Positions 28,006 through 39,064 of a stretch of 64,000 bases of DNA are shown here, piece by piece; positions within the stretch are counted from its first letter, which is position 1, and each line of letters starts with the position of its first letter. Under the pieces are notes generated by a model that did no database searches, had not been told where the DNA came from, and saw nothing but the letters and a program-made list of their open reading frames with translations. A program made the position numbers and the translations under genes. Origin of the DNA: Rhynchopus euleeides (lineage: Eukaryota > Euglenozoa > Diplonemea > Diplonemida > Diplonemidae); the NCBI GenBank assembly GCA_963210315.1, contig OY723265.1:1674001-1738000 (forward strand), in the 5' to 3' direction.

Positions 28006-30669
28006 ATGTGGGGCCCTGCTCTGCTCCTGTGTTTGATATGCCGTGTTGCCGCAGTGACAGAGGAGGTGCAGTTCAAGGAGCATTTCTCCACCGACTTGTT
28101 GGAGCAGCACGTTGTTCTGATCACCGTCCCGCTATGCGTGACGGCGCTTGCGATCTGTGCGGCTACTCTGGTGGCGTGTGCGCGCACCCTGCGTGTGACA
28201 GTTGTGCTGGTGTTGGGTGTGTGGCTTGCGCTCGTCTGCGTTGGGATGGTGTCGTGGTCTGTCACGTACGTCGCCTCGCGTGACGCCATCCTCGAGCATG
28301 CGGAACACAGCCTCTCACTCACCGCAGCACAGGCTATCAGCGCGGTCATGGGGGAGTTCGGCATTGGGTCTGACATGATGCAGAGCTTGCAGATGCTCGC
28401 CTCGACGGGGTTTATCGACATCGAAGCGCAGTGGCCCACCCCTCACATATTCTTCGACAGCCTACTGCGGAACGTGGGACGGCACACAACTTCGATATCG
28501 ATGCTGATGGTCGGGACGGAGTCTGGGCGCTTCGCCGGCGTGTTTCCTCGGTTCCGCACTGATGAGGGGGTCGTCACTGACCGTCACTACATTTGTGCGT
28601 TGCCAGGCGATTATCTCCCCGAGTGGGCACGCTGCGAGGCAGCTGACTGGGGTGCGAACTGCTCGCAGATTGCAACACCTTCGGCGTGTGCGGACCCTTC
28701 TTCGGAGGCGGCGGCGCATTGTGCCAAGTCGTGTGGCTTCCCGCTTCACGACGCACGCAACTGCTACCGCCAGGTGGCCCACTTCCCCTCTCACCGTATT
28801 GGGAGCAACGCCTCGGCAGCGCCGGGTATTTTGCAGGACTCAATTTACGAAAAGGCCCCTGGGCGTGGCTTGGTGGTGCACAGGCCGTACGACCCGCGCC
28901 CGCGACCATGGTACACACGCCAGCTCGTGCCGACGTGGACATCGCCGTTCCTGTACTCTGACGGAGGGCCTGGCATGGCGGTGAGCATTGGTGTCATGCG
29001 CAACGGAACGTTTGTCGGGTCATTTGGTGTCAACTTCCGGCTTGATCTGATGAACATCTTCATGCGTGGCGTGAAGCCTTCCGACAACGGGGTTGCATTC
29101 CTGATGACATCAGACGGGCTGCTTGTGGGCAGCAGCATGACCGACGTGGAGCTGGCACAGGACACAGGTGTGGCGGAGTACGACACCATCGATGCTATCA
29201 ACATCATGAACTACAACAAGACCGAGTCGGAGTCCAGGATAGTGCGTGCTGTCGGTGCGGTGCGCTCGAAGTGGGGGGCGGTGGAGGCGGCGGCTGTGGG
29301 GAGCTCGATGTACCAGTACAGCGATGACGTGGTGGTGTCGTACCCGATCAAGCTGCAGGGCCTGACGATACTGCTGGTAATCAGCGTGCCGATGTCGGAT
29401 ATCATGGGGAAGGCGGACCGTGCGTCGACCCTATCGCTCGTGATGACTGTGTCGATCAGCGTGGGGCTGGCACTGCTTGCGGCTGTGGGGCTGAAGGTGG
29501 CGCTGCTGCCGCTCGAGAAGCTGCGGCAGGACATGTACGACGTGGCCTGCATGAACGTGGAGGGGCACGAGGACGGGGTGTCGAGCCACCTGACGGAGAT
29601 CCGCAGCATGCAGGAGTCCTTCAGCACCATGGTGAAGAACCTCATCGAGTACAAGCAGTACCTGCCCCAGAGTGTTCTGAAGGAAAGTGAAAGCGAACAT
29701 GAGGACACGACCTGCATCCGCTCCCAGCGCGCAGCAACTACTCTTGTGTCGCAGGGCTCTTCCAGTAAGCCCCCGTCTTCGACGTCCCGTATTATGATGT
29801 CCGATCTCGGTGACCAGTTCAGCAGCTGTGCCCGGATGCGCCCTGTCTCGATCCTCGTTACCAACATGAAGTCTTTCGTCTCACTGGCGAAGACTCGCCC
29901 TCCCCGTCAAGTGACTGCAACCCATGCCATGTACCTGGAAAAGGTCATGACGTGCGTGAACGGACACCGCGGCATTATTGACGAATTCATGGGTGACAAG
30001 GTGCATGCCTCCTTCAACACTATCTATTCCTCGAGCATTCATCGGGCGCATGTTGTGGAGTGCATGACTTCTCTCACCGCGAGCCCCATTGGCGAGTCCA
30101 TGCACGTCGACATCAACTGTGCTGCGGTGACGATGAGGGCACTTTGCGGCAATTTCGGCTGCAAGGGTCTTAAGAAGTATACCGTGGTCGGTTCTGCTGG
30201 CACATTTGTCTGGACCTTGGAGCGCTGGGGTTCTGCCTGGTCTATCCCCTGTGTCGTCGATGCGAGCATCGCCCAGGATACCCAAGTCAGCTTTGCCCTC
30301 CGCAAGCTTGCGAAGGTGCGCCTGATGCCCCGTCGTGAGGCCTTCATCTACGAGCTCGTGGGTGCGAAGCAGAACGGGCCACAGGAGTGGATGTACCTGG
30401 TTGAGAGCCACAAGCCTGAGCCCCTGATGCTCTTCAATGATGCGATGTCTCTTCTCTACGATGGCAAATATGACGAAGCCCTGCGCAAGCTGAGCGAAGG
30501 TGACGGCGACAGTGCAACAAAAGAGATTGCCACCCTCACCGAATGGGTGGGGCAGTGCAAGCGCAGGGGGAGTGTCCCACAGCCACTCCCTGCGGCCTAC
30601 ATCCCGCGGAAGACTGCCGAATTCTCAGATGCCGACTACCTGCACTTAGCCAAATCAGACTCAGCATAA
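28006..30669 (+). CDS. Cache-HAMP-cyclase-like receptor, paralogue 1
   Basis: 887 residues, intact. The N-terminus is a signal-like segment and then two hydrophobic helices (~36-85). A long extracellular Cache-type sensor follows (~90-470, with the hallmark YDPRPRPWYT), then a further helix (~475-500), a HAMP linker and a class III nucleotide-cyclase-like domain (~605-790). Inside the sensor, at ~208-253, a six-Cys stretch (CEAADWGANC, SAC, HCAKSCG) matches ShKT domains. In the cyclase-like part the first metal-binding Asp position reads VTNMKSF, while DEFMGDKVH keeps the second. KGLKKYTVVGS and the dimer elements remain. Activity is therefore doubtful, and it may be a regulatory pseudo-cyclase. 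The C-terminus is a TPR-like helical tail. The protein should sense an external ligand at the plasma membrane. An in-frame GTG upstream is not used here, because ATG 28006 follows an acceptor-like AG. Confidence 0.85.
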   Translation: MWGPALLLCLICRVAAVTEEVQFKEHFSTDLLEQHVVLITVPLCVTALAICAATLVACARTLRVTVVLVLGVWLALVCVGMVSWSVTYVASRDAILEHAEHSLSLTAAQAISAVMGEFGIGSDMMQSLQMLASTGFIDIEAQWPTPHIFFDSLLRNVGRHTTSISMLMVGTESGRFAGVFPRFRTDEGVVTDRHYICALPGDYLPEWARCEAADWGANCSQIATPSACADPSSEAAAHCAKSCGFPLHDARNCYRQVAHFPSHRIGSNASAAPGILQDSIYEKAPGRGLVVHRPYDPRPRPWYTRQLVPTWTSPFLYSDGGPGMAVSIGVMRNGTFVGSFGVNFRLDLMNIFMRGVKPSDNGVAFLMTSDGLLVGSSMTDVELAQDTGVAEYDTIDAINIMNYNKTESESRIVRAVGAVRSKWGAVEAAAVGSSMYQYSDDVVVSYPIKLQGLTILLVISVPMSDIMGKADRASTLSLVMTVSISVGLALLAAVGLKVALLPLEKLRQDMYDVACMNVEGHEDGVSSHLTEIRSMQESFSTMVKNLIEYKQYLPQSVLKESESEHEDTTCIRSQRAATTLVSQGSSSKPPSSTSRIMMSDLGDQFSSCARMRPVSILVTNMKSFVSLAKTRPPRQVTATHAMYLEKVMTCVNGHRGIIDEFMGDKVHASFNTIYSSSIHRAHVVECMTSLTASPIGESMHVDINCAAVTMRALCGNFGCKGLKKYTVVGSAGTFVWTLERWGSAWSIPCVVDASIAQDTQVSFALRKLAKVRLMPRREAFIYELVGAKQNGPQEWMYLVESHKPEPLMLFNDAMSLLYDGKYDEALRKLSEGDGDSATKEIATLTEWVGQCKRRGSVPQPLPAAYIPRKTAEFSDADYLHLAKSDSA

Positions 30670-31445
30670 CGTGATTGCTGGCCTCTTGATCCCCACCCCC
30701 ATGTGTGGGCACCCAACACTTGAGCGTGCGATTGATTCTAACCCACCCTCTATACCCCGATGATGGCGCAGTACAACAGTCCGTTGCCTGCGCCAGGAAT
30801 TACTCCACATTGCTCTCTTAGCTCTACGTGTCCTGCCCATTGAATTGCGAATACTGAACTCCCTGCCTCCATTATCCCCAGAATGATAGAGCGGTTCTGC
30901 ATCACTCTGGTTCACAGAACCCCCTCCTTTGTTGCAGTTCTTTTTTTGTATTGATTGTTCGGCGTCGCCAAGAGGGGAACCTTTCTGCGCCTTTAGCTGG
31001 ATCTTGCGATCCCCACGCACTCCACCCCATCAGACATGGGAGTGGCGTACACAAAGAGTGGGAGTCTGCGTGCCAATCAACTTTCAGGACAACATATTTT
31101 TCGTCGGTTATTGGTTTGTCGTCACGTTTTTGTGCAATTTCATGATCCAGCAGGGGTAGAGGTAGTTTCCTCACTCACACCATTCACACACTAATATGGC
31201 CATTTTACAAGTGGTTTAGCAAGTGGGAACCTTCACATGAGCCCGACTCCAGGAAGAAACCAGCGACCCGATGCCGTGGGTGATCTTTGTTCGAAAAGGC
31301 CCTTGAGGCCAGAGGCAATAAAGCTTTCACACAAGGATTGCCCACTTCATCTGAGGCCCATGTGATTCGTTCCTTCAGAACTCGACCACTCTTTTCATGT
31401 CTGACCGCTCACTCCACACGGGCCACCGGCCCAGGTCCCCGCTTA
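30670..31445. other. Intergenic
   Basis: No gene or repeat family is recognised apart from short homopolymers. Confidence 0.45.
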
Positions 31446-32722
31446 CTGGGGGGGGGCAATTAATCGTAAGTAGTCGAATAATCGTAAGGGGGCGATTAAT
31501 TGTACAACATTTTCTGGGCCATTTATACGTAAATTTGTTTTGAATAATCGTAGGGGTTACGATTATTCACTTTTGGCCAAATTTCTGACTTTTCCCCAGA
31601 GGATCAAGCAACAGGAACAGCAGGGAACCCACTCAGGCTGTAAAAAGTGGAGAATCGGTCGTCATAGACCGGTGATTGAGTCACCCCACATGTCGGAGCA
31701 CACATGCCCCGAGTTTAATGGGAAGAGAGCATGGTTTGAGGCCCCCCGCCCCCAGGTACCCTGCCAGTGAGGTGAGCCTGGGGGGGGCACCAAAATCCTG
31801 GGGTGGCCCATACGCAACCTCAGGAAGATGGACACAGTCCAGAAACTGTACCCCACAAGGAACAGATGTCCACTACCGTGGCCTCCGGCGGCTGGGGGGC
31901 TCCGCCCCCCAGACCCCCTGGAGCCCTTCGATACCCATCAAGTCAGGGAATCCAACCACTCCAGTAGCCTCAGGCCTCAGGAGGACGCAGCCAACTCACA
32001 CAGAATCTACGCCCACAATGAACAGATGTTCACTACCGTGGCCTCCGGCGGCTGGGGGGCTCTGCCCCCCAGACCCCCCTTGTAGCGTGTGCCCATGGCC
32101 ACCCACCAGCCACGGCACCAAAAAGGTGGCCAATCGTTCACACTTCGACGCACAGTAAATGGCCCCCAATAACTCAAAAAAATTTGAGTAGAGTCACCGT
32201 GAAGAGAGTTTGAACCGTTGATGTCAAAAACGACCCTCTTGTGTGGACGAACGACGCTGTGCCACCCCCATTTTCCTAACAAACTCGCCCCCCAAAAAAA
32301 TGTATTGGGATTCCGAAATTTGGCCCAAAAATCTCACATTTAGCAGCATGCATGAACCCACAGGGTCCGACATCGGATGTCGGACCCCACCGTGTGCCCA
32401 TCTGGATGACTCAAGCGCCTCACACCGGGTCCCTCCCCTCCTGGTGGCCCACCGGGGTGCTATGGCCAGTTTCCACCGGTGATGTTGCTCTGTGCACGGA
32501 ATGCCGGTGAGACAGGCCGAGAATGCGACCCCTCACACCCACCCCCACCCCACCAATTGACATTCTGAACAGCAAAACGGGTAAATTTTTGCCAAAAGTG
32601 AATAATCGTAACCCCTACGATTAATCACCACCGTTGAAAAATTGTAAATTTTGGGACACCCGATTTATACAGACCGCGTCGCTAAATAATCGTAGGGGTT
32701 ACAATTATTTGACCCCCCCCAG
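31446..32722. mobile_element. Non-autonomous pogo-like MITE, 1.28 kb
   Basis: Bounded by TA (31444-31445, 32723-32724), with ends CTGGGGGGGGGCAATTAATCG and the inverse CTGGGGGGGGTCAAATAATTG. Subterminal hairpins built from AATCGTA and TACGATT are present at both sides, the same architecture as the 6291-10541 transposon. There is no transposase. It contains cassette copy C. Confidence 0.8.
31862..32085 (+). repeat. GC-hairpin passenger cassette, copy C
   Basis: Two hairpin units and the AGGACGCAGCCAACTCACAC spacer, as at 27008. It lies inside the pogo-like MITE. Confidence 0.85.
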
Positions 32723-32979
32723 TAATGCAAACGGGAAGTACGACCAACACACTACCGGTAGAAGTAAATGTGCGCCACAGGTTGAAGGTGGGTTAAACAG
32801 GCCCCAGGCGAGAACAGCGCTAAACCAGCACTGCCATCACAGCAATGAGCGCCCTGTCGCCCGCTTGTTCCGCCTTTGTATGCCTTGGTCGGGATCCCCT
32901 TTTTTCCTCGTCACTTCGTCCCTTTCCACGTGTATATTTTGCCCAAACAGGCTTGCTTGTCAGAGTCAGTGAGAGCGTA

Positions 32980-33092
32980 CGCGGTGGATTCCAGCGGGCA
33001 GGGTCACCCTAGTCTCAACTCCCGCGAGCGGAGTCTATTTTTCAAAGACTCCCGCTCCCAGACCCCCGCTCGGGTGGCTGGAGTCCACCGTG
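32980..33092. mobile_element. 113-bp MITE of the CACGGTGGACTCC family
   Basis: Left end CGCGGTGGATTCCAGCGG after TA; right end GGAGTCCACCGTG. Internal GACTCCCGC motifs match the large element. The right flank is TC rather than TA, so one boundary has mutated. Confidence 0.65.
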
Positions 33093-35049
33093 TCCGGCGT
33101 GCGTGCACAATGTGGTTACACAGCAACACAGAACCGCCAACACGTGGCGACGCCCCCATCCGCAGGAGCCACACTACCGGTCGTGCCGCACAACAATATC
33201 CTTGACTCTTTCGTTCTGCACCACTGCCGCCCTTGAGGTCTTCACTGAACGCCAAAGCATATCGCCTACACTGGGCGTTGTTTGTTCGCCGTACTCATCG
33301 TGTGTGCAGGTGTGCAGCGTAGTAGGTAGTGTGCCCTGCACCAGACAAGCACCCGTCTGTTGTGCGCTGTGCAGTGGATGTTCTGCGGAGTTCGCTCGGT
33401 GTGATCTACACTCAACAGCAATATTTAACGTGTGTGCGTGCTGCCTCCCAGACCCTCACCCCTGGATGTCGTGTGCGTGTGATTTGTTCCCTCAACGTGA
33501 AAAGCTATAAATCGTTGGGCCGCGAATGAGTTGTTTCCCCCCTACCTTCCCTCGGGGAGGCGGGGCGGTAGAGAGGAATTCGCGCACCGTTTCGTAGCGA
33601 AGCTGACCAAATTCGAACATCTTTGAGAGCAGCTGTGAAGGGTGACACTGTGCGAGGCCTTTGCTGTGCGGATGTGCCACAGGCTATCCCGACCTGTCGA
33701 GCCCGACTCGTCGGAGATGTTAGTACCCAGTTGCAGAGGGCCAGCATCAGGATTGGGACCAGCACCGCTCATGTTCAGCCAGCCCGAATGCTCATCGGGG
33801 CGAGCGCGCGTAAACTGACGTTGAACTGGCTATCTCTGCGGTGCTGGTGGTCGTCCAGGTCGAGGTCCTCTGTCGACAGCGAATCAGTCGTCCGGTTCTG
33901 GGTGGTTGTCGAAAGTGCCGCGATCACACCACCCCCTCAGCTCTTTCTTTCTGGCCGTTCCCCAGTGGCAGCCCCCCAAGTACTGAAATTATGCAATTGT
34001 GCAGGATTGCTGCCCCCTTTCCCAGTTTCCCGAGCTCGCCGCCCTTCTTATGTGTGGCCGTTATCTTGCCCCTGTTCACGGTGGGTGCCAAGTTGTGTTC
34101 AGTCCCTGTGTGGATAACCCAGCGCGAGAACCGTCTGTGCACCACAGTAAGTGTCGGTAAAGGGCGTGTCAGGGTCCTGTTCGTATTTCCGTAAGAAGAA
34201 TGTTGTGGCAGCTGCCGATACCCAATAGTAGTGGACACGCTATCGCCCACCTGGACCGGTAATTCAAACGAAGGATCCTCGGAAAAGTTCTCGGGCCGGA
34301 ACCTCCCGACGCCCGCAGATCCATCCCAGGTGCTTGCACCAGAATTCCGCCACAGTGTTGTGTGACTTGTGCGTCGTTCCTTTGGTTTACGACATTCCAC
34401 ATCGTCACCCCCCAAAAAAACCGACTTTTCAGCCATTTTTCACCCACTTTTCAGCCAGGTTCTCCATCTTCCTGCCATTGGCGATTTGGTCAATGGAAAC
34501 AGTTGTCGCCAACAAGCGCCTGCACTCCAGAGCCGAGGGAATGGATCCAACTCTGCTGGGCATCGCGAAAGGGGTCGTCACTTTGTGCCAAGGTGGGTGT
34601 GCTCTGCGCCACTGGCCAACGGAACAGGGGGAAGATGCCGCAATGGATGCAATAACAATGCGCGGACACCCGAACACTCACCGGGGGCTATGACGACCAA
34701 AAATTGTCGAACTCGTCAGGAAAAATGACTCCAAATACCGGTTTTATTGTGGGGTTATGAATTCAAAGGTAACACGATGAACTTGAACGAACATTGAACG
34801 AATTCATGATATTTGCGTTTTGACGCTTGAGGGAATCCACCTGGCTGTGAGGATACACACCCCGCCCCCAACCCTTTCAGGTGTCTGCAACCCAATTGCC
34901 TGCACGATTGAAGTACACCATCACTTGCCCTGGGCCTCATGCACACAAGGCCTGGTATGTGGGATGGCAGACGCGTCACATGCCAGTGTTCATTGCTCGA
35001 GCCTCAGTTCGCATGCCTCACGCCCACCCGCCACAGCTTCAGGTTTAAG
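33093..35049. other. Intergenic, upstream of receptor 2
   Basis: No gene is recognised. A tract ending in CCGCCACAG at 35036 precedes the ATG at 35050 by 13 nt. Confidence 0.45.
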
Positions 35050-37738
35050 ATGCACCTCAGCGGAACCATCATGGCAGCGTTGCTTGTCGCAGGGATACTG
35101 ACGCCGGTGACAGCGGATGTGCCCATCCAGCACAGAGAAGCCTTCCCCAACGAGCTGCTTGACGCACACATCGTGCTGATTGCCGTCCCGCTATGCCTGA
35201 TGGTGGCGGCAATCTGTGCGGCGGCTGTGGTGGCGTGTGCGCGCACCCTGCGTGTGACAGTTGTGCTGGTGTTGGGTGTGTGGCTTGCGCTCGTCTGCGT
35301 TGGGGTGGTGTCGTGGTCTGTCACGTACGTCGCCTCGCGTGACGCCATCCTCGAGCATGCGGAACACAGCCTCTCACTCACTGCCACACAAGCCATCAGC
35401 AGTGTGACGGCAGAGCTCGGGGCAGGCGTCGACATGATGCAGCTCCTGCAGCTGTTGGGGGGCAGGGAGGCAGATCGACCTGGAGGCGGCGTGGCCTGCA
35501 CCTCACATCTACTTCGACAGGATGATGCGCACGGTGGGGAGGAAGGTGAGCGCCAGCGCACTCCCATACTGGGGCACGCAGCAGGGTCGCTTCCAAGGGA
35601 TCGTGATGAATGTGTCAGAGAAAGATGGTATCGCGACAGACAGGCATGACACCCTGGCGCTTCCAGGCGATTATCTCCCCCAGTGGGCACGCTGTGAGGC
35701 AGCTGATTGGGGCGCGAACTGCTCGCAGATTGCAACACCTTCGGCGTGTACGGACCCTTCTTCGGAGGCGGCGGTGCAATGTGCCAAGTCGTGTGGCTTC
35801 CCGCTTCACGACACACGCAACTGTGTTGGTCGGATGATCCTGTTCACAGCCAATCTCGCAAGCAGATCGAATTCTTCGACAGCTGATCCGGACTCCATCT
35901 TCGAGGAACCGGCTGTTTTTGCACCTGTCTCTGCATATGTGTACGACCCGCGTATCAGGCCGTGGTACACACGCAACGAGGCTCCGCTGTGGTCACCGCC
36001 CTACCTCTTCCCCGCGGGAGAGATTGGGATCACTGTGAGTGCAGGTGTCACCACTTCTTCAGGTGACTTCCTCGGGTCGGTCGCTGTTGACTACACACTC
36101 GTTTCCATGAACTCGATTCTTCGTGTTGTGAAGCCTTCCGACAACGGGGTTGCGTTCCTGATGACATCAGACGGGCTGCTGCTGGGCAGCAGCATGACCG
36201 ACGTGGAGCTGGCACAGGACACAGGTGTGGTGGAGCACAAGGAAGTGAATGACATCAACATCATGCACTACAACAAGACCGAGTCGGAGTCGAAGATAGT
36301 GCGTGCTGTCGGTGCGGTGCGCTCGAAGTGGGGGGCGGTGGAGGCGGCGGCTGTGGGGATCTCGATGTACCAGTACAGCGATGACGTGGTGGTGTCGTAC
36401 CCGATCAAGCTGCAGGGCCTGACGATGCTGCTGGTGGTCAGCGTGCCGATGTCGGACATCATGGGGAAGGCGGACCGTGCGTCGACCCTATCGCTCGTGA
36501 TGACTGTATCGATCAGCGTGGGGCTGGCGCTGCTTGCGGCTGTGGGGCTGAAGGTGGCGCTGCTGCCGCTCGAGAAGCTGCAGCAGAACATGTACGACGT
36601 GGCCTGCATGAACGTGGAGGGGCACGAGGACGAGGTGTCGAGCCACCTGACGGAGATCCGCAGCATGCAGGAGTCCTTCAGCACCATGGTGAAGAACCTC
36701 ATCGAGTACAAGCAGTACTTGCCTCAGAGCGTGCTGCGCCTGGAGACCGAAAGTGACACCTGCGATGGCAGCATTGCAAAGTCCAAGACACCCGGATCAC
36801 TGACATCCAAAGATTCTTCCGGTACGCGCACCGCGCAGCGCTCCTTTCAGGACCCGCTGACAATGCAGGATCAGCTGCTTGCTGCTCCCAGGGTGCGGAG
36901 CGTGTCTGTCCTTGTCACTAACCTGAAGGGCTTTGTGGGTTTGGCCAAGTCCAAGCATGTCCGTACTGTGACGTCCCTTCATGCACATTACCTGGAGACC
37001 GTGGCGGCAGCCGTCAACGGGCACCGCGGGATCATCGACGAGTTCATCGGGGACAAGGTGCATGCCTCCTTCAACACAGTGTTTACATCAAGCATCCACC
37101 GCACACACGCCACCGAGTGCATGCTGGAATTGAAGACCCATCTTCTCACACATGAGGACCACAAGCCGCTCGAGGTGAATGCTGCCGCTGTGTCAATGAA
37201 AGCCCTCTGCGGCAACATGGGCTGCAAGGGTCTCAAGAAGTATACCATTGTCGGTGCTGCTGGCAGGAACGTGTGGACCTTCGAGAGGTGGGGCCGTGCT
37301 TGGGGCGTGCCCCTTGTCGTTGATGCCAACATCGCCCGCGATACCGAGGCCAGTTTCGACCTGTACAAACTCGTGAAGGTGCGGATCGCCCAGCGCACGG
37401 ATGCATTCATCTTCGAATTGGTTGGCCCCAAGAGCCTGGGAACGGAGGAGTGGATGTACCAGCTTGACACCAACCAGGGTGACCCCATCCGGCTGTACAA
37501 CGATGTTGTGGAGGGTCTGTACGAAGGCCAGTTTGAGGACGCTCTGTCCGTCATCACGAGTGACAAGGCACGCCACGAGCTGTTGTGGCAATGGGTGCGC
37601 CAATGCAAAACCTCTGGAACCGTGCCGCAGGCGCTCCCTGTTGCGTGGGTACCTGAACGCGCCCACACTCGCCCCTTCTGTGATGCCGACTATGCGCATG
37701 TCCCTGCTGTTGCTGTTCCCCCTGCGGCATCGTCGTGA
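35050..37738 (+). pseudogene. Cache-HAMP-cyclase-like receptor, paralogue 2 (frameshifted)
   Basis: The architecture matches paralogue 1: signal peptide (MHLSGTIMAALLVAGIL), two hydrophobic helices, a Cache sensor with the ShKT-like Cys cluster and the YDPRIRPWYT motif, a helix, HAMP, a cyclase-like domain (VTNLKGF, DEFIGDKVH, KGLKKYTIVGA) and a helical tail. The frame that starts at 35050 breaks within a G6 run at 35457-35462. Compared with paralogue 3, the segment just before LEAAWPAPHIY carries one extra base. The rest of the protein continues in the next phase to 37738. It could be a true pseudogene, a homopolymer sequencing error or a programmed shift. Long stretches of DNA (about 35235-35400 and 36130-36720) are almost identical to the other two paralogues, suggesting recent duplication or gene conversion. 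Confidence 0.8.
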
Positions 37739-39060
37739 GGTTGTCGCCCCGCGTGGTCGTTCTCAGATGCCGGATGTGGCGCCGGACCCACAGAAATGAA
37801 ACCGTTCTGAACAGTGCACGTTGTGCGTGTCCTTGTGCGACTACAGGCATCCAGAGGGAAGGCATGACAACTATACAGTGTACTGGGGCCTTCGTTCCAA
37901 GTGCAGTAAATGAGTGCCGAGTCGTCGGTGTTCCACTGACACAGAGGCCCATCTCGTGTGAAGGATTTCACGTCTTTGCACGATTGCTCTCATCCGTTTC
38001 TAGTTTGGTTTGACTCATGTATTTTTCACGACTGGCAGGGATGAACGCGCGTTTTCATTCGCAAGGCCTCCATTAGAGATACGAGCGTGTGGTCTACCGA
38101 CAGTCTTTAGAACTGCGGTTTGCAGTTTCTGGAAGAGTACTTGTACCTTATTGTGAAGTACGGTGGTGACCCTCGCGACGAATTTGTTGTCAAGCTTAGA
38201 AGCACGGGTGTCCGCTCAGGTTAGTTTGAACAACATCGCCCGATCGCACAACCACGTGCATTCGGGCGGTTATACTTGTGCGCACAAGCAACCCCTATTG
38301 ATATTTTTTACCTGGCTTGTCCTTGCCTTGTAGTTTCCACAGACCGCGACTCTCCTCCCTTTCTGCTGATTTTCCTTTCCTTTCCACCCTTCCGCCCGCC
38401 TGAGCTGGCCCGTGGTTCCTCCGGACTCCGCTGCTGCAAAGGTATCCTGCCAGGGCCCGTGGTCATTCTGACAACTCTTTAGATTGTCTTCGCGAAGCGG
38501 TCCAGAAAAATGCATTTCGGTACATTTCCTTATTTTATTAGAAAATCGCCGAACATTGCCGAATCTACCAAATCGCGAAGGCTCCCATTTTTATGAGTTG
38601 CGGGCGAAGCGCAGAAACTGATGAAAATTTTGTGACTGCATCTGATTAGACTGGCGTACCGCCCCAAGAGGGGGTGTGACAAAAAATATATTTTTTTCCC
38701 TTTGTGTTTTCTAGGTCCGCAAGGTCCCAAAAATCACTTTTTGGGCACATTTTTCAGAGGTCGCCAGAGGTCGCCACCCGGGAAATGCCATTTTTGGGGT
38801 TAAAAAACGGTTTTTCACCTTGCCCTCGTGAACTAGGTGGGGAAGGCGACGGTCAGACGCAAAATAAATGGAGGACCCCAAAGGAGGGTCCGCATCAGGC
38901 GGAAATCAGCAGAACCTCGCTCCAGACCACATTGTGGGCCAGGACAGGGTCGGGAAGAGCATAAAACACCAGAAAACCGGTCCAGGAGGTCTCTCTGGGG
39001 CTCAAATCCCCTGAAAAGGGGTCTGAACAGGTGGCGACCGAAGGGCGACCAATGGTGCCC
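37739..39060. other. Intergenic
   Basis: No gene is recognised. The sequence becomes A/T-rich (38500-38850) before the satellite. Confidence 0.45.
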
Positions 39061-39064
39061 ACGG

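Noticed and set aside
33135..33215. A third HDV-like core (GCC-AACACGT-GGC)
   Set aside because: P3 and a weak P1 can be drawn but no consistent P2 or P4 follows, and no element boundary lies there.
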